Positions 1 to 10,599 of a stretch of DNA of 64,000 nt are shown piece after piece (position 1 is the first letter of the stretch; each line of letters begins with the position of its first letter). Location: NCBI GenBank assembly GCA_015183035.1, contig JACZZP010000001.1:930001-994000 (forward strand), written 5' to 3'. The translations under genes and the position numbers were made by a program. The notes under the pieces were generated by a model, which ran no database searches, was not told the DNA's origin, and saw only the letters and a list, made by a program, of their open reading frames with translations. This DNA is from Meloidogyne chitwoodi (taxonomy: Eukaryota > Nematoda > Chromadorea > Rhabditida > Meloidogynidae).

Positions 1-498
1 TTTAAATTAAAATTAATAAAAAATAAATAATGATATTGGAATTTAAATAAATTAATAAAAAAATGTTTTTTGATTGATATTTTTATTTTCAAAATGACTA
101 ATTTATTTTTATTAGTTTGATGAAAAAGTTTATTTATTTATTTACTTTAACCTTGAACATAACACAAAATTTATTTTTTATAGTAAAATATTACTAATTT
201 TTTAAAAGTGTTTTTATTTATTTTCACACATTTTCACCTAATTTTTTAAATAATTTTTATTTATTTATATTTTTGTTGTATAAAATTAGTAATATTTATA
301 TTTAAAAATAAAAAATGGTACAATCTAACACGTTTTTAATAAATAGGTAATTATTAAAATAATTTAAACAAATTTATTATTTTTTTAGAAAATGTTTTTG
401 CTCTATAAAAGTAAAAATATATTCTTCAATAATAACAAAACAAAAATTAATATTATTATAAAATATTTTTAAATAAATATTTAATTAAATCTTCAAAA

Positions 499-1356
499 AT
501 GGCTTCACAAAAAATTGTTTGTTTTTTGACTATTATTTCTTTAATTATTTTGATTGGAACTTTTGTGCCAGACTATGCAGTTGCTGAGGTATAGAGAGTA
601 AAAAAAGATATTTAAATAATTAAATATAATAATTATCTAAAATTCCAAAATTATGTTTATAGTACTTAATTTAATTTATTTATTAAAAATTATTTAATAA
701 TTAAAGAAAATAATATATCATTTTGTAAATAATAATTAATTGTTTATCAATAAGTTTAAGTTTTCTAGATCTATGTTCTGTCATGAGTAAAATAATAAAA
801 TAATCTCTCACAAGGCTATTTATACAATAATTATAATTAATAAGATATAAAATAATTTTAATAATTTGTTTAATTTTTTACAAAAAGATAGTAATAAATT
901 AGTTTAAATTAAATATTTTTGGAAGAGTGAGACTGTTCAAAACTATCCAATGACTAGGATAATAATTATAGTAAAGCGGCTGAACCCATCCCAGAAAATA
1001 GCAAAACAATTGAACCTGAGAGCTCTCGGAACGGGGCTGTAATCCATTCAACGATCCCACCGCCTATCGAAGGCTTCCCTTTTTTAGCTAGCTGACAGCA
1101 AACTTAGCAGGCCTTACATTATTTTATCAATACTTTAATACCAAATATTATTATTTTTACAAAATATTTTTTCAACAATTAAAAATTAAAAAAAAATTAT
1201 TTTTAGAGTTGTCAACAATGTTTTAATCATCTTTGTAAAGGACCATGTCACTCTAGTTGTGCTGCATGTAAAGGATGTCAAGGAGATTTTAAAAGTCAAT
1301 GTAAAACACCTTGTAAAGGATTTAGTGGAACTTTGGTTATTCCACCATGCAAATAA
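499..1356 (+). CDS. Secreted cysteine-rich peptide, copy 1
   Basis: Two exons, 499-588 and 1207-1356, joined in phase 0 across a 618-nt GT...AG intron, give 79 residues. Exon 1 encodes a signal peptide (MASQKIVC start, hydrophobic core, then DYAVAE). Exon 2 encodes a 49-residue mature part with ten cysteines, spaced C-X2-C-X4-C-X3-C-X3-C-X2-C-X2-C-X7-C-X3-C-X11-C. I do not recognise the family; the build is that of a small disulfide-rich secreted peptide, as seen among nematode effectors and defence peptides, and that role is inference only. Copy 2 at 2997-3676 has an identical signal exon and all ten cysteines, which supports the model. An antisense open frame over exon 2 is a shadow. Confidence 0.85.
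972..1115 (-). other. G+C-richer insertion in the intron of copy 1, possibly SINE-like
   Basis: Aligning the introns of the two duplicated genes shows about 145 bp present here and absent from copy 2 (around 3430-3450). Flanks on both sides match the other copy. The block is much richer in G+C than its surroundings. On the minus strand TAGGCGGTGGG (1056-1066) and GGTTCAATT (1008-1016) sit about 39 bp apart, faintly like the A and B boxes of a tRNA-derived pol III promoter. I could not match it to a tRNA, snRNA, 7SL or rRNA. The identity is open. Confidence 0.4.
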
Positions 1357-1834
1357 ATAATTAAATGAAGAAATTGAAGAAATCAAATGAAATAAATATT
1401 TTTTAAATTAAAATCTTCACAATTGTAATTAATTAATTGAAAAATAAAAATAAATTTTATTTTTAAATATTTAAATTAGTAAAATTAAGTAATTCTGTCA
1501 ATTTTAATATAAAAATAAATAAAAAAATTATTATTTATATAAACAAAAATAAATTAATTTTATTAATAAAATACATAAATAAATTAATTAAAATCTAAAA
1601 TAATTTATTTAATTTTTTATTATATTTATTAATTTTAATTAATTTTAAATATGTATATAATTCTCATATTTTTTAAATTTAAATAATTAAATAAAAAATC
1701 TTGAACTTAAAACTTGAAAATAAACTTTAGCTTACCATAATAAACAATTTATTATTTAAAATATTACTAATTCTTTTTAAAAAGTGCTTTTATTATTAAA
1801 CATTTTCATCGAACTTTTTAAATAATTTTTATTT

Positions 1835-2043
1835 GGTGCTATGTACTTTGGGTTGTGGTAAATTAGACAGTGAGTAATTTGGGCAGCAAGTAATTTGGAC
1901 AGTGAGTAAAATGGACAGTGAGTAATTTGGACAGTAAACCTTTTTCGGAAAAATTAGTAATATAGACGGTGAGTATTTTGGGCAGTAACACGTTATTTTT
2001 AAAAAATAAGTAATATGCTGAGTAATTTGGACAGTAAATCCTT
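1835..2043 (+). repeat. Left terminal inverted arm of the foldback element
   Basis: Reverse complement of 2580-2788. It holds three to four degenerate repeats of a ~16-bp unit ending in GGACAG or GGGCAG. The open frames that cover both arms are repeat artefacts, not genes. Confidence 0.85.
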
Positions 2044-2579
2044 TCAATCCCTTCACTTATTTTAGATTCAGCTTCGAAACTATATTAAAGCCTTGAAATG
2101 AAAAAAGAGTTTTCCCTTTGTTTGACTTTGTTTCAGAAAACCAACTAACATAAGTGCCATATTAATATAATTTTTTGAGTTGGAAAATAATTTACAAAGT
2201 TTCAAATTATTTATAAAATAAGAGTGTAAAAAATAAAAAGAATAATTTCTATCCTAAAGGTGGAGCGAAACTTCCGGACGCCCACAAAAGCTTACAAAGA
2301 AATTAGTTTATTTCCCTTTTTAAAGGACCATTTGATGCTATAATTTATTTAACAACTTTGTATCATGGTAATAAATCTATATCCAAGTTTTGGACAAGAA
2401 GTTTGAGTCCAGAAGCGTTGGTCCGGAAGTTTCGGCCTGCCATCTTATATTATTTACATAATAAATGTGTAAAATAAAAAAAATATTTATACTTTTTCTT
2501 TATCTTCTTTTTCAATAATTTATTCGAAAGAAACATCTGGAAATATCAATGCAGTGATAATTTTTAACTTTAAAAAAAT

Positions 2580-2788
2580 AAGGATTTACTGTCCAAATTA
2601 CTCAGCATATTACTTATTTTTTAAAAATAACGTGTTACTGCCCAAAATACTCACCGTCTATATTACTAATTTTTCCGAAAAAGGTTTACTGTCCAAATTA
2701 CTCACTGTCCATTTTACTCACTGTCCAAATTACTTGCTGCCCAAATTACTCACTGTCTAATTTACCACAACCCAAATTACCATCCACG
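2580..2788 (-). repeat. Right terminal inverted arm of the foldback element
   Basis: Mirror of the left arm. Its outer end reads CATCCACG and abuts the right 9-bp target duplication at 2789-2797. Confidence 0.85.
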
Positions 2789-2996
2789 TTTTTATTTATT
2801 TATATTTTTGTTCTTTAAAATTAGTAATATTTATAATATTTAAAAATAAAAAATGGTACAATCTAACATTTATTTTATTTTTTTAGAAAATGTTTTTGCC
2901 CTATAAAAGTAAAAATATATTCTTCAATAATAACAAAACAAAAATTAATATTATTATAAAATATTTTTAAATAAATATTTAATTAAATCTTCAAAA

Positions 2997-3676
2997 ATGG
3001 CTTCACAAAAAATTGTTTGTTTTTTGACTATTATTTCTTTAATTATTTTGATTGGAACTTTTGTGCCAGACTATGCAGTTGCTGAGGTATAGAGAGTAAA
3101 AAAAGATATTTAAATAATTAAATATAATATTTATCTAAAATAATTTAATTTATTAATTAAAAATTATATTTAATAATTAAAGAAAATAATATTAATAATT
3201 GTTTATCAATAAATTTATTTTAAATTTTCTATGACAAGTCTAATTATACAATTAATATTCTCTCCTTTATAATTAATAAGAAATAAAATAATTTTACTAA
3301 TTTTGTTTAATTTTTTGTACAAAAAGGTAGTAAGTAATAAATTAATTTAAATTGTCAGAAGCTTTTCTGATGGAAAATTTTCAATATTTTATAACATTTT
3401 TGGAAGAGTTGGGGGACTGTTCAATAACTAGGATAATAAATATTTTATTAGCCCTTTAATCCCCAATATTATTATTTTTACAAAATATTTTTTTCAACTA
3501 TTAAAAATTAAAAAAAATATTTTTAGAGTTGTCAAAAATGTTTTGATAATCTCTGTACTAGACCATGTAAATCTAGTTGTAATGCATGTGAAGGATGTCA
3601 AGGAGATTTTAAACAACTATGTAAATCACCTTGTAATAATTTTGGTGGAACTATAATCGTTCCTTCATGCCAATAA
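2997..3676 (+). CDS. Secreted cysteine-rich peptide, copy 2
   Basis: Two exons, 2997-3086 and 3527-3676, phase 0, 79 residues. Exon 1 is identical base for base to that of copy 1, including the first bases of the intron. The 49-residue mature part keeps all ten cysteines and their spacing but differs from copy 1 at 19 of the other positions by my count. Upstream sequence is the same as in copy 1 for about 200 bp, so the proximal promoter is probably shared; the foldback element ends about 200 bp upstream. Function is unknown. Confidence 0.85.
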
Positions 3677-4047
3677 ATATAAATAAAATAAATAAATTGA
3701 AGAAATCATAATAATCTTCACAATTGTAATAAATTAATTAAAAAATAAATATTTAAATAATTCTGTCAATTTTAATATAAAAATAAATAAAAAAAATTAT
3801 TATTTATATAAACAAAAATAAATTAATTTTATTAATAAAATACATAAATAAATTAATTAATTAAAATCTAAAATAATTATTTATTTAATTTTTTATTATA
3901 TTTATTAATTTTAATTAATTTTAAATATGTATATAATTCTCATATTTTTTAAATTTATTAATTTAAATAATTAAATAAAAACACCTAATAATTTTTAAAA
4001 TTTAATGGAGAAAAGTTTGAAAATGGGAAATTAAAATAAAAATAAAT

Positions 4048-4711
4048 TTATAGGGACAATCTAGTGCTGTTACTAACAAAAAGTGGTAAATCAATTAAAA
4101 AATATAAAATAGAACATGCCCAACCTGTAAAACAAGAAAAAATATTAAAAAATAAAAAAATAAAAAATAAAAATTGTGAGTGATAACTGCTGGTTTGTTT
4201 TTTACAATTACTAATTATGCATTGAGGTTTAAAATATTTCTTTTGATAATCTTCATATGATTTTGAACAAGGAATATTACAAAGATGATTAAAACATTGT
4301 TGACAAATCTTTTAAAAATAAAATTAGAAAATAGAATTTTAACTTATAAATTCTTTTGTATTTGAAAAATCCAAAATAATTTTTTTCTAAAATTTATTGT
4401 GATCTAAAGACTAGAGTCAAGCAAGATCGGTATCCCAACTAAAATTCGGGATTTGAGAATTTCAATACCGATCCGAGTCGTAATAAGCTATAATCGGGAC
4501 TTAAAAAGTATAAATATATCTCAGTGTTTTTTCAAATTAAAAATTTATTGACAACATTTTTCTATAAAAAATCAATTTTATTATAGAAAAGTAAATTATT
4601 TAATTTAATTAATTTAAATAAAAATACCTCAGAAATAGAATATTTTGGAATAAATACTAAAATAATAAAAATTAAAAATAAAACAAAAATAATAAATTTT
4701 TGTGAAGACAT
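4048..4711 (-). CDS. Diverged, inverted paralogue of the cysteine-rich peptides
   Basis: Exon 1 (4628-4711) encodes a 28-residue signal peptide starting MSSQKF and ending in SISE, the same plan as the neighbours. Exon 2 begins at 4308, again in phase 0, with ICQQCFNHLCNIPC, nearly the start of the copy-1 mature peptide. After that the cysteine pattern changes: the next two cysteines lie 15 and 4 residues apart. Without a further intron the frame runs to a stop at 4048 through a hydrophobic, low-complexity tail. A second intron (acceptor like TTTTACAG) is possible. The N-terminal two-thirds are solid; the C-terminus is not. Confidence 0.55.
4395..4510. repeat. G+C-richer dispersed repeat fragment in the intron of the third peptide gene
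   Basis: Contains mirrored ATCGGTAT ... ATACCGAT words and CGGGATT-type motifs that stand out from the A+T-rich intron. It recalls the CCCGG-rich repeats at 9120-9415 and the CGGTT repeat at 11690-11790. Probably a decayed repeat; family unknown. Confidence 0.35.
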
Positions 4712-5253
4712 TATTAATTTAAATATTTTATTTAATAAATTTTTAAATAAAATAATTGATAAATTGGTTGGTATTTATATATTAATTTATTCAGACATTT
4801 TTAGCATTTTTTATAAATTAAGAAAATTAATTTTTTTAACAAAAATTTGAAAGATTTTTCTTAATTTATTTAAAAAATATTTCCGTTAAAATAAAAATTA
4901 TTTTTATTTTACTATGAAAAAAAAATTATTAAACTTAAATTCTTTGCAAAGAAATAAATAGAGGAAGAAATATGTAAATTAATTACTAAGGAGTATTAAT
5001 GCAAATTATTATTATTTTAATTAATTAATTTTTAAAAATAAAAACAATTTTAATTAATTAATTGATTAAATTAAAAAAATAAAAATATTGAGAAAAATTA
5101 AAAATTAAGTTTGGTAAAGAAATTTAAAATATTTACTTCTTCATATAATTCAAATAGACCAAAAATTGTTTTTTTATTAAAAAAAATATTTTTACCAAAA
5201 AATAGAGAAAATAAGAGCAAAAATAAAATTATTTTTTTATTAAATTAATTTAA
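4712..5253. other. Intergenic, A+T-rich
   Basis: Presumed promoter side of the third peptide gene and 3' side of the next gene. No coding exon, RNA or repeat could be supported. Confidence 0.6.
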
Positions 5254-6437
5254 TTAAAAATATATTTCATTTTGTGTATTATTATATAAAGAATTATTAG
5301 AAGGAGATATAGTAGTACTAGATAATTCACTATTTAAATGCCTAACAAGTCTTCCTCCAGTTTGATAAGGTTTTAGTAAATTTTGTGGTGTTTCTGTAAT
5401 TAAATAATTGCCAATTGAACGATAACGTTCTGTTGAAGGAGAAATTGAAGAAATTGGAGATGTACAAGTATATAAATTACGAAAATATTTATTTTGATTT
5501 TGTTGTAAATTAAATGAAGGTTTTTTACTAATAATATTATTATTATTGTAAAAATTCTGAAAAATTAAAATAAATTATTAAAATAAATATTTTCTCTACT
5601 TTTTGTTCTGTATTAGTAGCTATTGTTGATTCAATCAATGAAGGAGCTCCATAACTACTTCCACTTTGTTGTGATTCTGTTGAACTGTCAATAATTCCAA
5701 GTGAACATTTTTTTGTTAAGATTAATTGGCGATGAATTTGAGCATTTTTTCTTTTTTAAAAGTTTATATTTAAATTTAATTTAAATTATTTAAAATTTAT
5801 TATTTATTTATTTACTTTCTATTTGTCCAATAAAGAACCAACATTGCCAAAGTTGAAGCAAAAACACAAATAATAAATGCAAATAAAAGTGCCAATGCCC
5901 AATGATAACTAATTAATGATGATTGTATTGTTGTTGAAGAATAATGTTTTTGTTGTCCATCATTAATATTATTATTATCTTCTAAAATACAACAACCACC
6001 TAAAATATGTTGACAACAACCCAATTGACAAAGTAATGAAATTTTATTTGATTTTGTTGAAGAAATTGTTTCAGAATTATTTTTATAATAACAAAGTACT
6101 TGACTACTTCCAGTTAATTGTTCTTGACCTAAAAGTTCTCCAATATCTGAATAATCATTTTTCTTTAAAATAATTCGAGGAAATTGTTGTTTTTGTTGTT
6201 GATTTACACTAAATATTTATTTATTTATTTATTATTTAAATAAAAAATAAACTTATTTATAGCATTATTATTATCCAAATTATCATTTATATTTGTAAAA
6301 TTATGTCTTAATTTTGTAATTAATTCCATTTGAATATTAGGGCTATTTGGTAATTTTGACCAACGATTATTATTTATTTTATCAATATTAAAAGATCCAA
6401 TTGTTGCTGGAGGTGGTAATAAATCTAACGAAGGCAT
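5254..6437 (-). CDS. Single-pass membrane protein, unrecognised
   Basis: Four exons join in frame: about 6238-6437 (MPSLDLLPPP start), about 5815-6211, about 5605-5753, and 5254 to about 5561. The product is about 300 residues. The second exon carries a CQLGCCQHILGGCC cysteine cluster, then one clear transmembrane stretch (HWALALLFAFIICVFASTL). After it comes a Ser/Asn-rich segment with a RYRSIGNYLIT motif. There is no cleavable signal peptide, so a type II or III topology is likely. Asn/Gln runs suggest a disordered, fast-evolving protein. I do not recognise a domain. Confidence 0.65.
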
Positions 6438-8119
6438 TCAAAAATATTTATTTTTTAATAAATAAATAAATATAAAAATATAAATAAATTTTTGTAATTT
6501 ATTTTAAAGTATTTGCGTCGTGACCTTCTCTTTTTTATTTGTAAAATATAGTAAATTATTATTTAGTAAGTGGATTTGAAAAGTACTTTAAATATTTTTG
6601 GTAAAATTTTAAATATATTTTTCTTAAAAAATACTTAGAATTTTCAGAATTATTTTTAAAATATATAATTAAAAATCTTAGGTTTTTTCCGAATTAGTAA
6701 TTAGAAAACAATTATACAGCCAACTAATTTTTTAATAAAAATAAAGCAGTTATTAAGTAATAATTATATTTATATTTTTTTAGGTTATTATAAAAAATAA
6801 AATATTATATTATTTTTTTTAAGAATTCTCTTAATTGACTAAAGGATAAGGCACCAATATTTCTAGTAATTATGGCATTTATTATTATTATATAATTATA
6901 ATTTAAAAAGATTTTTTATCTATGATAGGAATATTTAAATTATGATAATTAATAATAATAACACGTATAGGTACTTTGATGAATAGCGTGAAGAATATTC
7001 AGAAAATAATAATCTACCTATTTATGTATAACATTAAAAATAACTAATAAAATATCTAATGGGAATAAATATTTTTTCTTTCAATTAAAAAAATAATATA
7101 CCGGTCACTAAATAATATCCTCTTTCATATTAAATAATTCTTTTTTTTTTGCGTGACAAATAATATAAAAATATTGTTTGTTCAACTGCTATAGGTAAAA
7201 TAAAAAGAAATATTTAGTAAGTGACAGGCCAAACAAAAATGACCACAATAAAGAAAGAACGGGGACTACTCTTTGCTTGTTTTTGAATTATAATATTTAG
7301 TAGTTTATTTTCAAAAATATTTTTTTATATTAAAATCAATATTATTTTTGTTTTTCATTTTATAATTAAAAAAAAATAATATTTTTTTAATTTAAATTAT
7401 ATTAAAAAATTATTTTAATTAAATTAAAAAAATTAAAAATTATGTGAAAGAGAGACAGGTGTAAATTATATTTTTTTATTTCACAGTAAAGTACAAACTT
7501 TTTAATATTATAATTAATTAATTTAAATATTTTTAGTAAAAATGTGAGAAATATAATTAATATTTAATTTCTATTTTTTTTGTTTTGTTGGAAATACTGT
7601 GTGGTTGAAAATAAAATCTTAATTTTATTTAATTATTTATTCTACTAGAAATTTTAAAATTAAGAAAAAATTAAAGGGCAAATAATTTTTAATTATTATT
7701 TTGCCTTTAATTTCCACCTGTTATTATTTTTAATTAATGACTAATTGTAAGTAAAAATAATATTTAAAATCAACAAAGTATTTAAAGTTATGTAAATTAC
7801 TAAAATATTTCATTTTTAAAATTAAATAAAAATACTTCGCTCCTTATCTCAAGCCAATCTAAAAACGTTGAATTAAATAGTTCGTTTTCACAAACATTAC
7901 CAAATAAAGTAAATATTTTAATGATATTCATATATTAATTTTGATAACAAAAACTTTATTGGAGCAAACATATTAAACTCAAAAACATCTCTAATATTTA
8001 TGCATAAAAATAACAAACTACAAAAAAACATCAAAAAACATCAAAAAAACATAAAAACAAACTTTATTTTATTTTTTTATTTTACCAGTATAGTTACAAC
8101 ATATAAATTGTTGTAAAAT
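6438..8119. other. Intergenic, A+T-rich
   Basis: Divergently arranged genes flank this region, so it should contain both promoters. I see no exon, RNA gene, tandem array or inverted repeat that stands out. Confidence 0.55.
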
Positions 8120-10599
8120 ATGACTATAGATCAACAAGTTGTTAATATCTATTTAAATGTTTTTTCATTATTTTTTTGTACATTATGTGTAATTTTTCTT
8201 TTAATTTTGATTCGTCCTCTTTATAATTTTTCAAAGGAAAGAACAGCACTTTTTATTCTTTTTAGCAAGGTTTGTTTTTTTAATTTATTTTTTTTTAAAT
8301 TTTTAAACTTTTAAGTCTTGTGCAAATATATTATATCAATTTAGACAAATATATGTTTGTATATATAGATATTTTCCTTTTTCTCAATCTTATTGGAGTT
8401 ATTTTTTTGTAATGCCTAGTGCTATAGTTTTATTAAATGCAGCTTCTTTTCATATTATTATTTTGGCTTTAAATCGTTTTCATGCTGTTTTCTTTCCTTT
8501 TAGTTATCAAAAACAGTGGAAACTAAGGTCAAAAAATTATAATAATTTAGTATTTGATTGTTATCCCTATGTGAATTTTTAAACCAACAGATAGTTTTAA
8601 AATTTATTTATTTATTAAATATTTAGTATCTGCATAAAATTTATATATTCCAAGTAGAGAATATTTTGAAAAATCTTTGACCTGGATTCTGGATCTGGAT
8701 TTTATTTATTGACCTGGACCAGACTCTGGACCTGGAGTCAAGGAAAAATCCAGATCCAGAAAAACTCAAGGTTTTTTTACCTGGATCCAGACCTGGATCT
8801 GGATTTTTTTTATTTTTTAAAATATAAGAAAAAATGAAATATCATTAAAAATGTTTATTATAAAATGCAAGATAATTTTTATCAAAATAATTTATCAAAT
8901 CATCATCTAATACTCATAATTTATCAATGGTAACTCTTTTTTCAAAAATATAATTAAGGTAAATTTTGAAAAAAAATTTACTCCAGGAACTCCAGGTAAA
9001 AAATGGCGCAAACCTGGATCTGGATCCTTGATTTTTTTAAATTTATCGACCTGGACCAGAGTCTGGACCTGGAGTCCAGGAAAAATCCAGGTCTGGATCC
9101 AGATCCAGCTCGATCTCTAATTCCAAGTAGAGATAGGAACGGTAACGTGTCCCGATCCCATTTCCCGGCTTTTGCTGAGTCACCGGGATGAAACCGGGAT
9201 CGGGAATATCCGGTTTTCCCGTTCCGGGTCCCTCCCGGTCATTACATTTCCAATTCCCGGTCCTTTTTCCCGGTTTCTCGGTCGGGACCCGCTTATTTTT
9301 GGATCTGGAAAATATACGGGAATTCCCGATTTTCCCGGTCTCGGATCCTTCCCGGTCGTTCCATTCCTAAATTTCCCGTTTCCCGGTCCCGGGTTTTTCA
9401 AAATTACTATCTCTAATTCCAAGTACCAATCACTCGTGTTTGGACAAAACACCTAATGACAAAATACCTACAACACAGAGTAAATTGCAACGAATAAATA
9501 CCACATGCCCATAGACAAAACTCGAGAGCTCAATAGATCCTACAAAAGGGTCAATTAATGTGCTGGGAGACTGTGACCGTTTTTGAGTTATGTCTTTTAT
9601 CTAATGTTTCTTAAGTATTTTGTCAATGGCTCGTGGTCTTCGAACAAACTTGGATCTATTCGTTGCAATTTATCTAATATTGGTCCCCGAGTGATTGGAC
9701 TTGGAATATATAATCTTTATGCAGATACTAAATACTTAATAAATAAATAAATTTTAAAACTATCAATAGTAGTTTAAAAATTCACGTAGGGATAACAGAC
9801 AAGTACCAATAATTTAATATATAAATAATTTTTTAGAAAAATTAAATACTCTATTTTAATTATATGGCTAATTATTTTTGCTTGGAGTACTTTAGAATAT
9901 ATTTCAAATATAAATCTACTCGGAACTACAGGATTTTTACACAAGTTAATAATTTTTAAATACAAAATTTAAAGTTTACAGCATTTTTTACTACGGTGTA
10001 CTATTAATACCAGGTGATATACCAATTTTATTAGCTATTTTTATATCTACACCTTTATATACAGCTGTATTGACAAAGTTTATTTATGATTATAGTGAGT
10101 TTTTTTTATCTTTTTTATTTCTGAATGGGATCATTTTCCTTCTTTGGGTTTAAAATAAACAAAATAATACCGGAATTTTGGAGATTGGAAAAATAATGAA
10201 AGAATTTGATCTTTTATTATTACTCATAAATAATTAAAAATATTTTTTTAAGAATCTGGAAAGTCTATTGTGGAGGAAAAAATACTAAAAGATAGAATTT
10301 TAATTCTAATTGTTTGTTTGGCAAGTCTAATTCCATTACCATTATTAATTGGCTTAGCTAAGTTATCTCAATTTATTTATTCTAATGTTCAGGACATGTT
10401 TACTATAATTATCTTTAATATTTTATTTAATTTTGGTTATACTACAATTCAATTTATTGAAGAAATTTGTTTACTTTTTTGTTCTAAAGATTTTAGAAAA
10501 TTAGTTAAAAATCAATTTATTAAAAATAATCAAATTTCTGTTGTCAACTCTGTTCAAACTAGTAATCCAAATATTAAAATAAATACATTAATAAAATAA
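8120..10599 (+). CDS. Serpentine chemoreceptor-type GPCR (Srg-superfamily-like)
   Basis: Five exons (8120-8269, 8316-8527, 9837-9944, 9982-10094, 10253-10599) join with consistent phases into about 310 residues. Hydrophobic segments number about seven. The motif LNRFHAVFFPFSYQKQW at the end of the third helix is the nematode chemoreceptor equivalent of DRY, typical of Srg/Srv/Srx-type receptors. A cytoplasmic CSKDFRKL motif follows the last helix. These receptors sense environmental or host chemicals in sensory neurons; the ligand is unknown. Intron 2 is unusually long because it holds nested repeats (8553-9803), while the other introns are 37-160 nt. Confidence 0.8.
8680..9115. repeat. CTGGATC/TGGACC repeat pair
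   Basis: Two related ~100-bp blocks (about 8685-8790 and 9008-9110) share the words ACCTGGACCAGA, TCTGGACCTGGAGTC and GGAAAAATCCAG. They are locally palindromic (GGATCTGGATCC types). Decayed copies appear at 43195-43275 in an intron of the proteoglycan gene, so this is a dispersed family. Confidence 0.65.
9120..9415. repeat. CCCGG-rich degenerate array
   Basis: A run of imperfect TTCCCGGT / CCGGGA words on both strands. The composition is strikingly G+C-rich for this window. The several overlapping open frames here are repeat artefacts. A similar but decayed stretch is at 43855-43930. Confidence 0.65.
9416..9706. mobile_element. MITE-like inverted-repeat element, nested
   Basis: The ends pair as TTCCAAGTACCAATCACTCG versus the reverse complement of about 9686-9706, and inner words (TTGCAACGAATA / TATTCGTTGCAA) also pair. 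The inner sequence CTTGGATCTATTCGTTG near 9652 closely resembles CTTGGATCTATTCATTG at about 62800, within the hairpin element at 62734-62970, so the two are related. Confidence 0.55.

Larger units (their letters stand above)
1835..2788. mobile_element. Non-autonomous foldback DNA transposon, MULE-like
   Basis: A 954-bp element with inverted arms of 209 bp at 1835-2043 and 2580-2788. The arms are nearly identical except in the outermost ~15 bases. It is flanked by the 9-bp direct repeat TTTTTATTT at 1826-1834 and 2789-2797. The duplicated copy-1 locus (about 255-275) shows the uninterrupted sequence, so this is a true insertion with target duplication. Long arms and a 9-bp duplication fit Mutator-like elements. 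Each arm contains short tandem repeats of a ~16-bp unit resembling TGAGTAATTTGGACAG. No transposase is visible in the ~536-bp centre, so it would need help in trans. Confidence 0.8.
1..3990. repeat. Tandem segmental duplication carrying two cysteine-rich peptide genes
   Basis: Sequence around 242-600 reappears almost unchanged at about 2790-3120, and the 3' flank at about 1490-1690 reappears at about 3765-3990. The two units are therefore a direct duplication, each with one peptide gene. The second unit was later split by a transposon (1835-2788) that lies upstream of its gene. The two introns also differ by a G+C-richer insertion present only in the first unit. Boundaries are approximate because both ends fade into A+T-rich sequence. 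Confidence 0.8.
8553..9803. mobile_element. Composite inverted-repeat element in GPCR intron 2
   Basis: The ends form an imperfect inverted repeat of about 100 bp: the left arm near 8553-8657 (GTTATCCCTATGTGAATTT) matches the reverse complement of about 9702-9803 (GTTATCCCTACGTGAATTT). Both flanks carry a TA. Inside are a TGGACC/CTGGATC repeat pair (8680-9115), a CCCGG-rich array (9120-9415) and a second inverted-repeat element (9416-9706). The junction word ATTCCAAGTA recurs at about 8650, 9120 and 9417, which suggests successive insertions into a shared target. No transposase frame is visible. Confidence 0.65.

Noticed and set aside
972..1115. A known snRNA, SL RNA, tRNA or 7SL gene
   Set aside because: Compared from memory with U1, U2, U4, U5, SL1, tRNA and SRP RNA landmarks; none fits. 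Kept as an unidentified insertion.
1186..1386. A 66-codon minus-strand frame over exon 2 of the cysteine peptide
   Set aside because: Shadow of the plus-strand exon, which has the conserved cysteine pattern and a paralogue.
1829..2760. Open frames of 75 and 68 codons on opposite strands
   Set aside because: They translate the two inverted arms of the foldback element and mirror each other; the repeats explain them.
9003..9456. Four overlapping Pro/Gly-rich open frames
   Set aside because: All arise from the CCCGG-rich degenerate array, open on both strands at once with no start context or splice sites.
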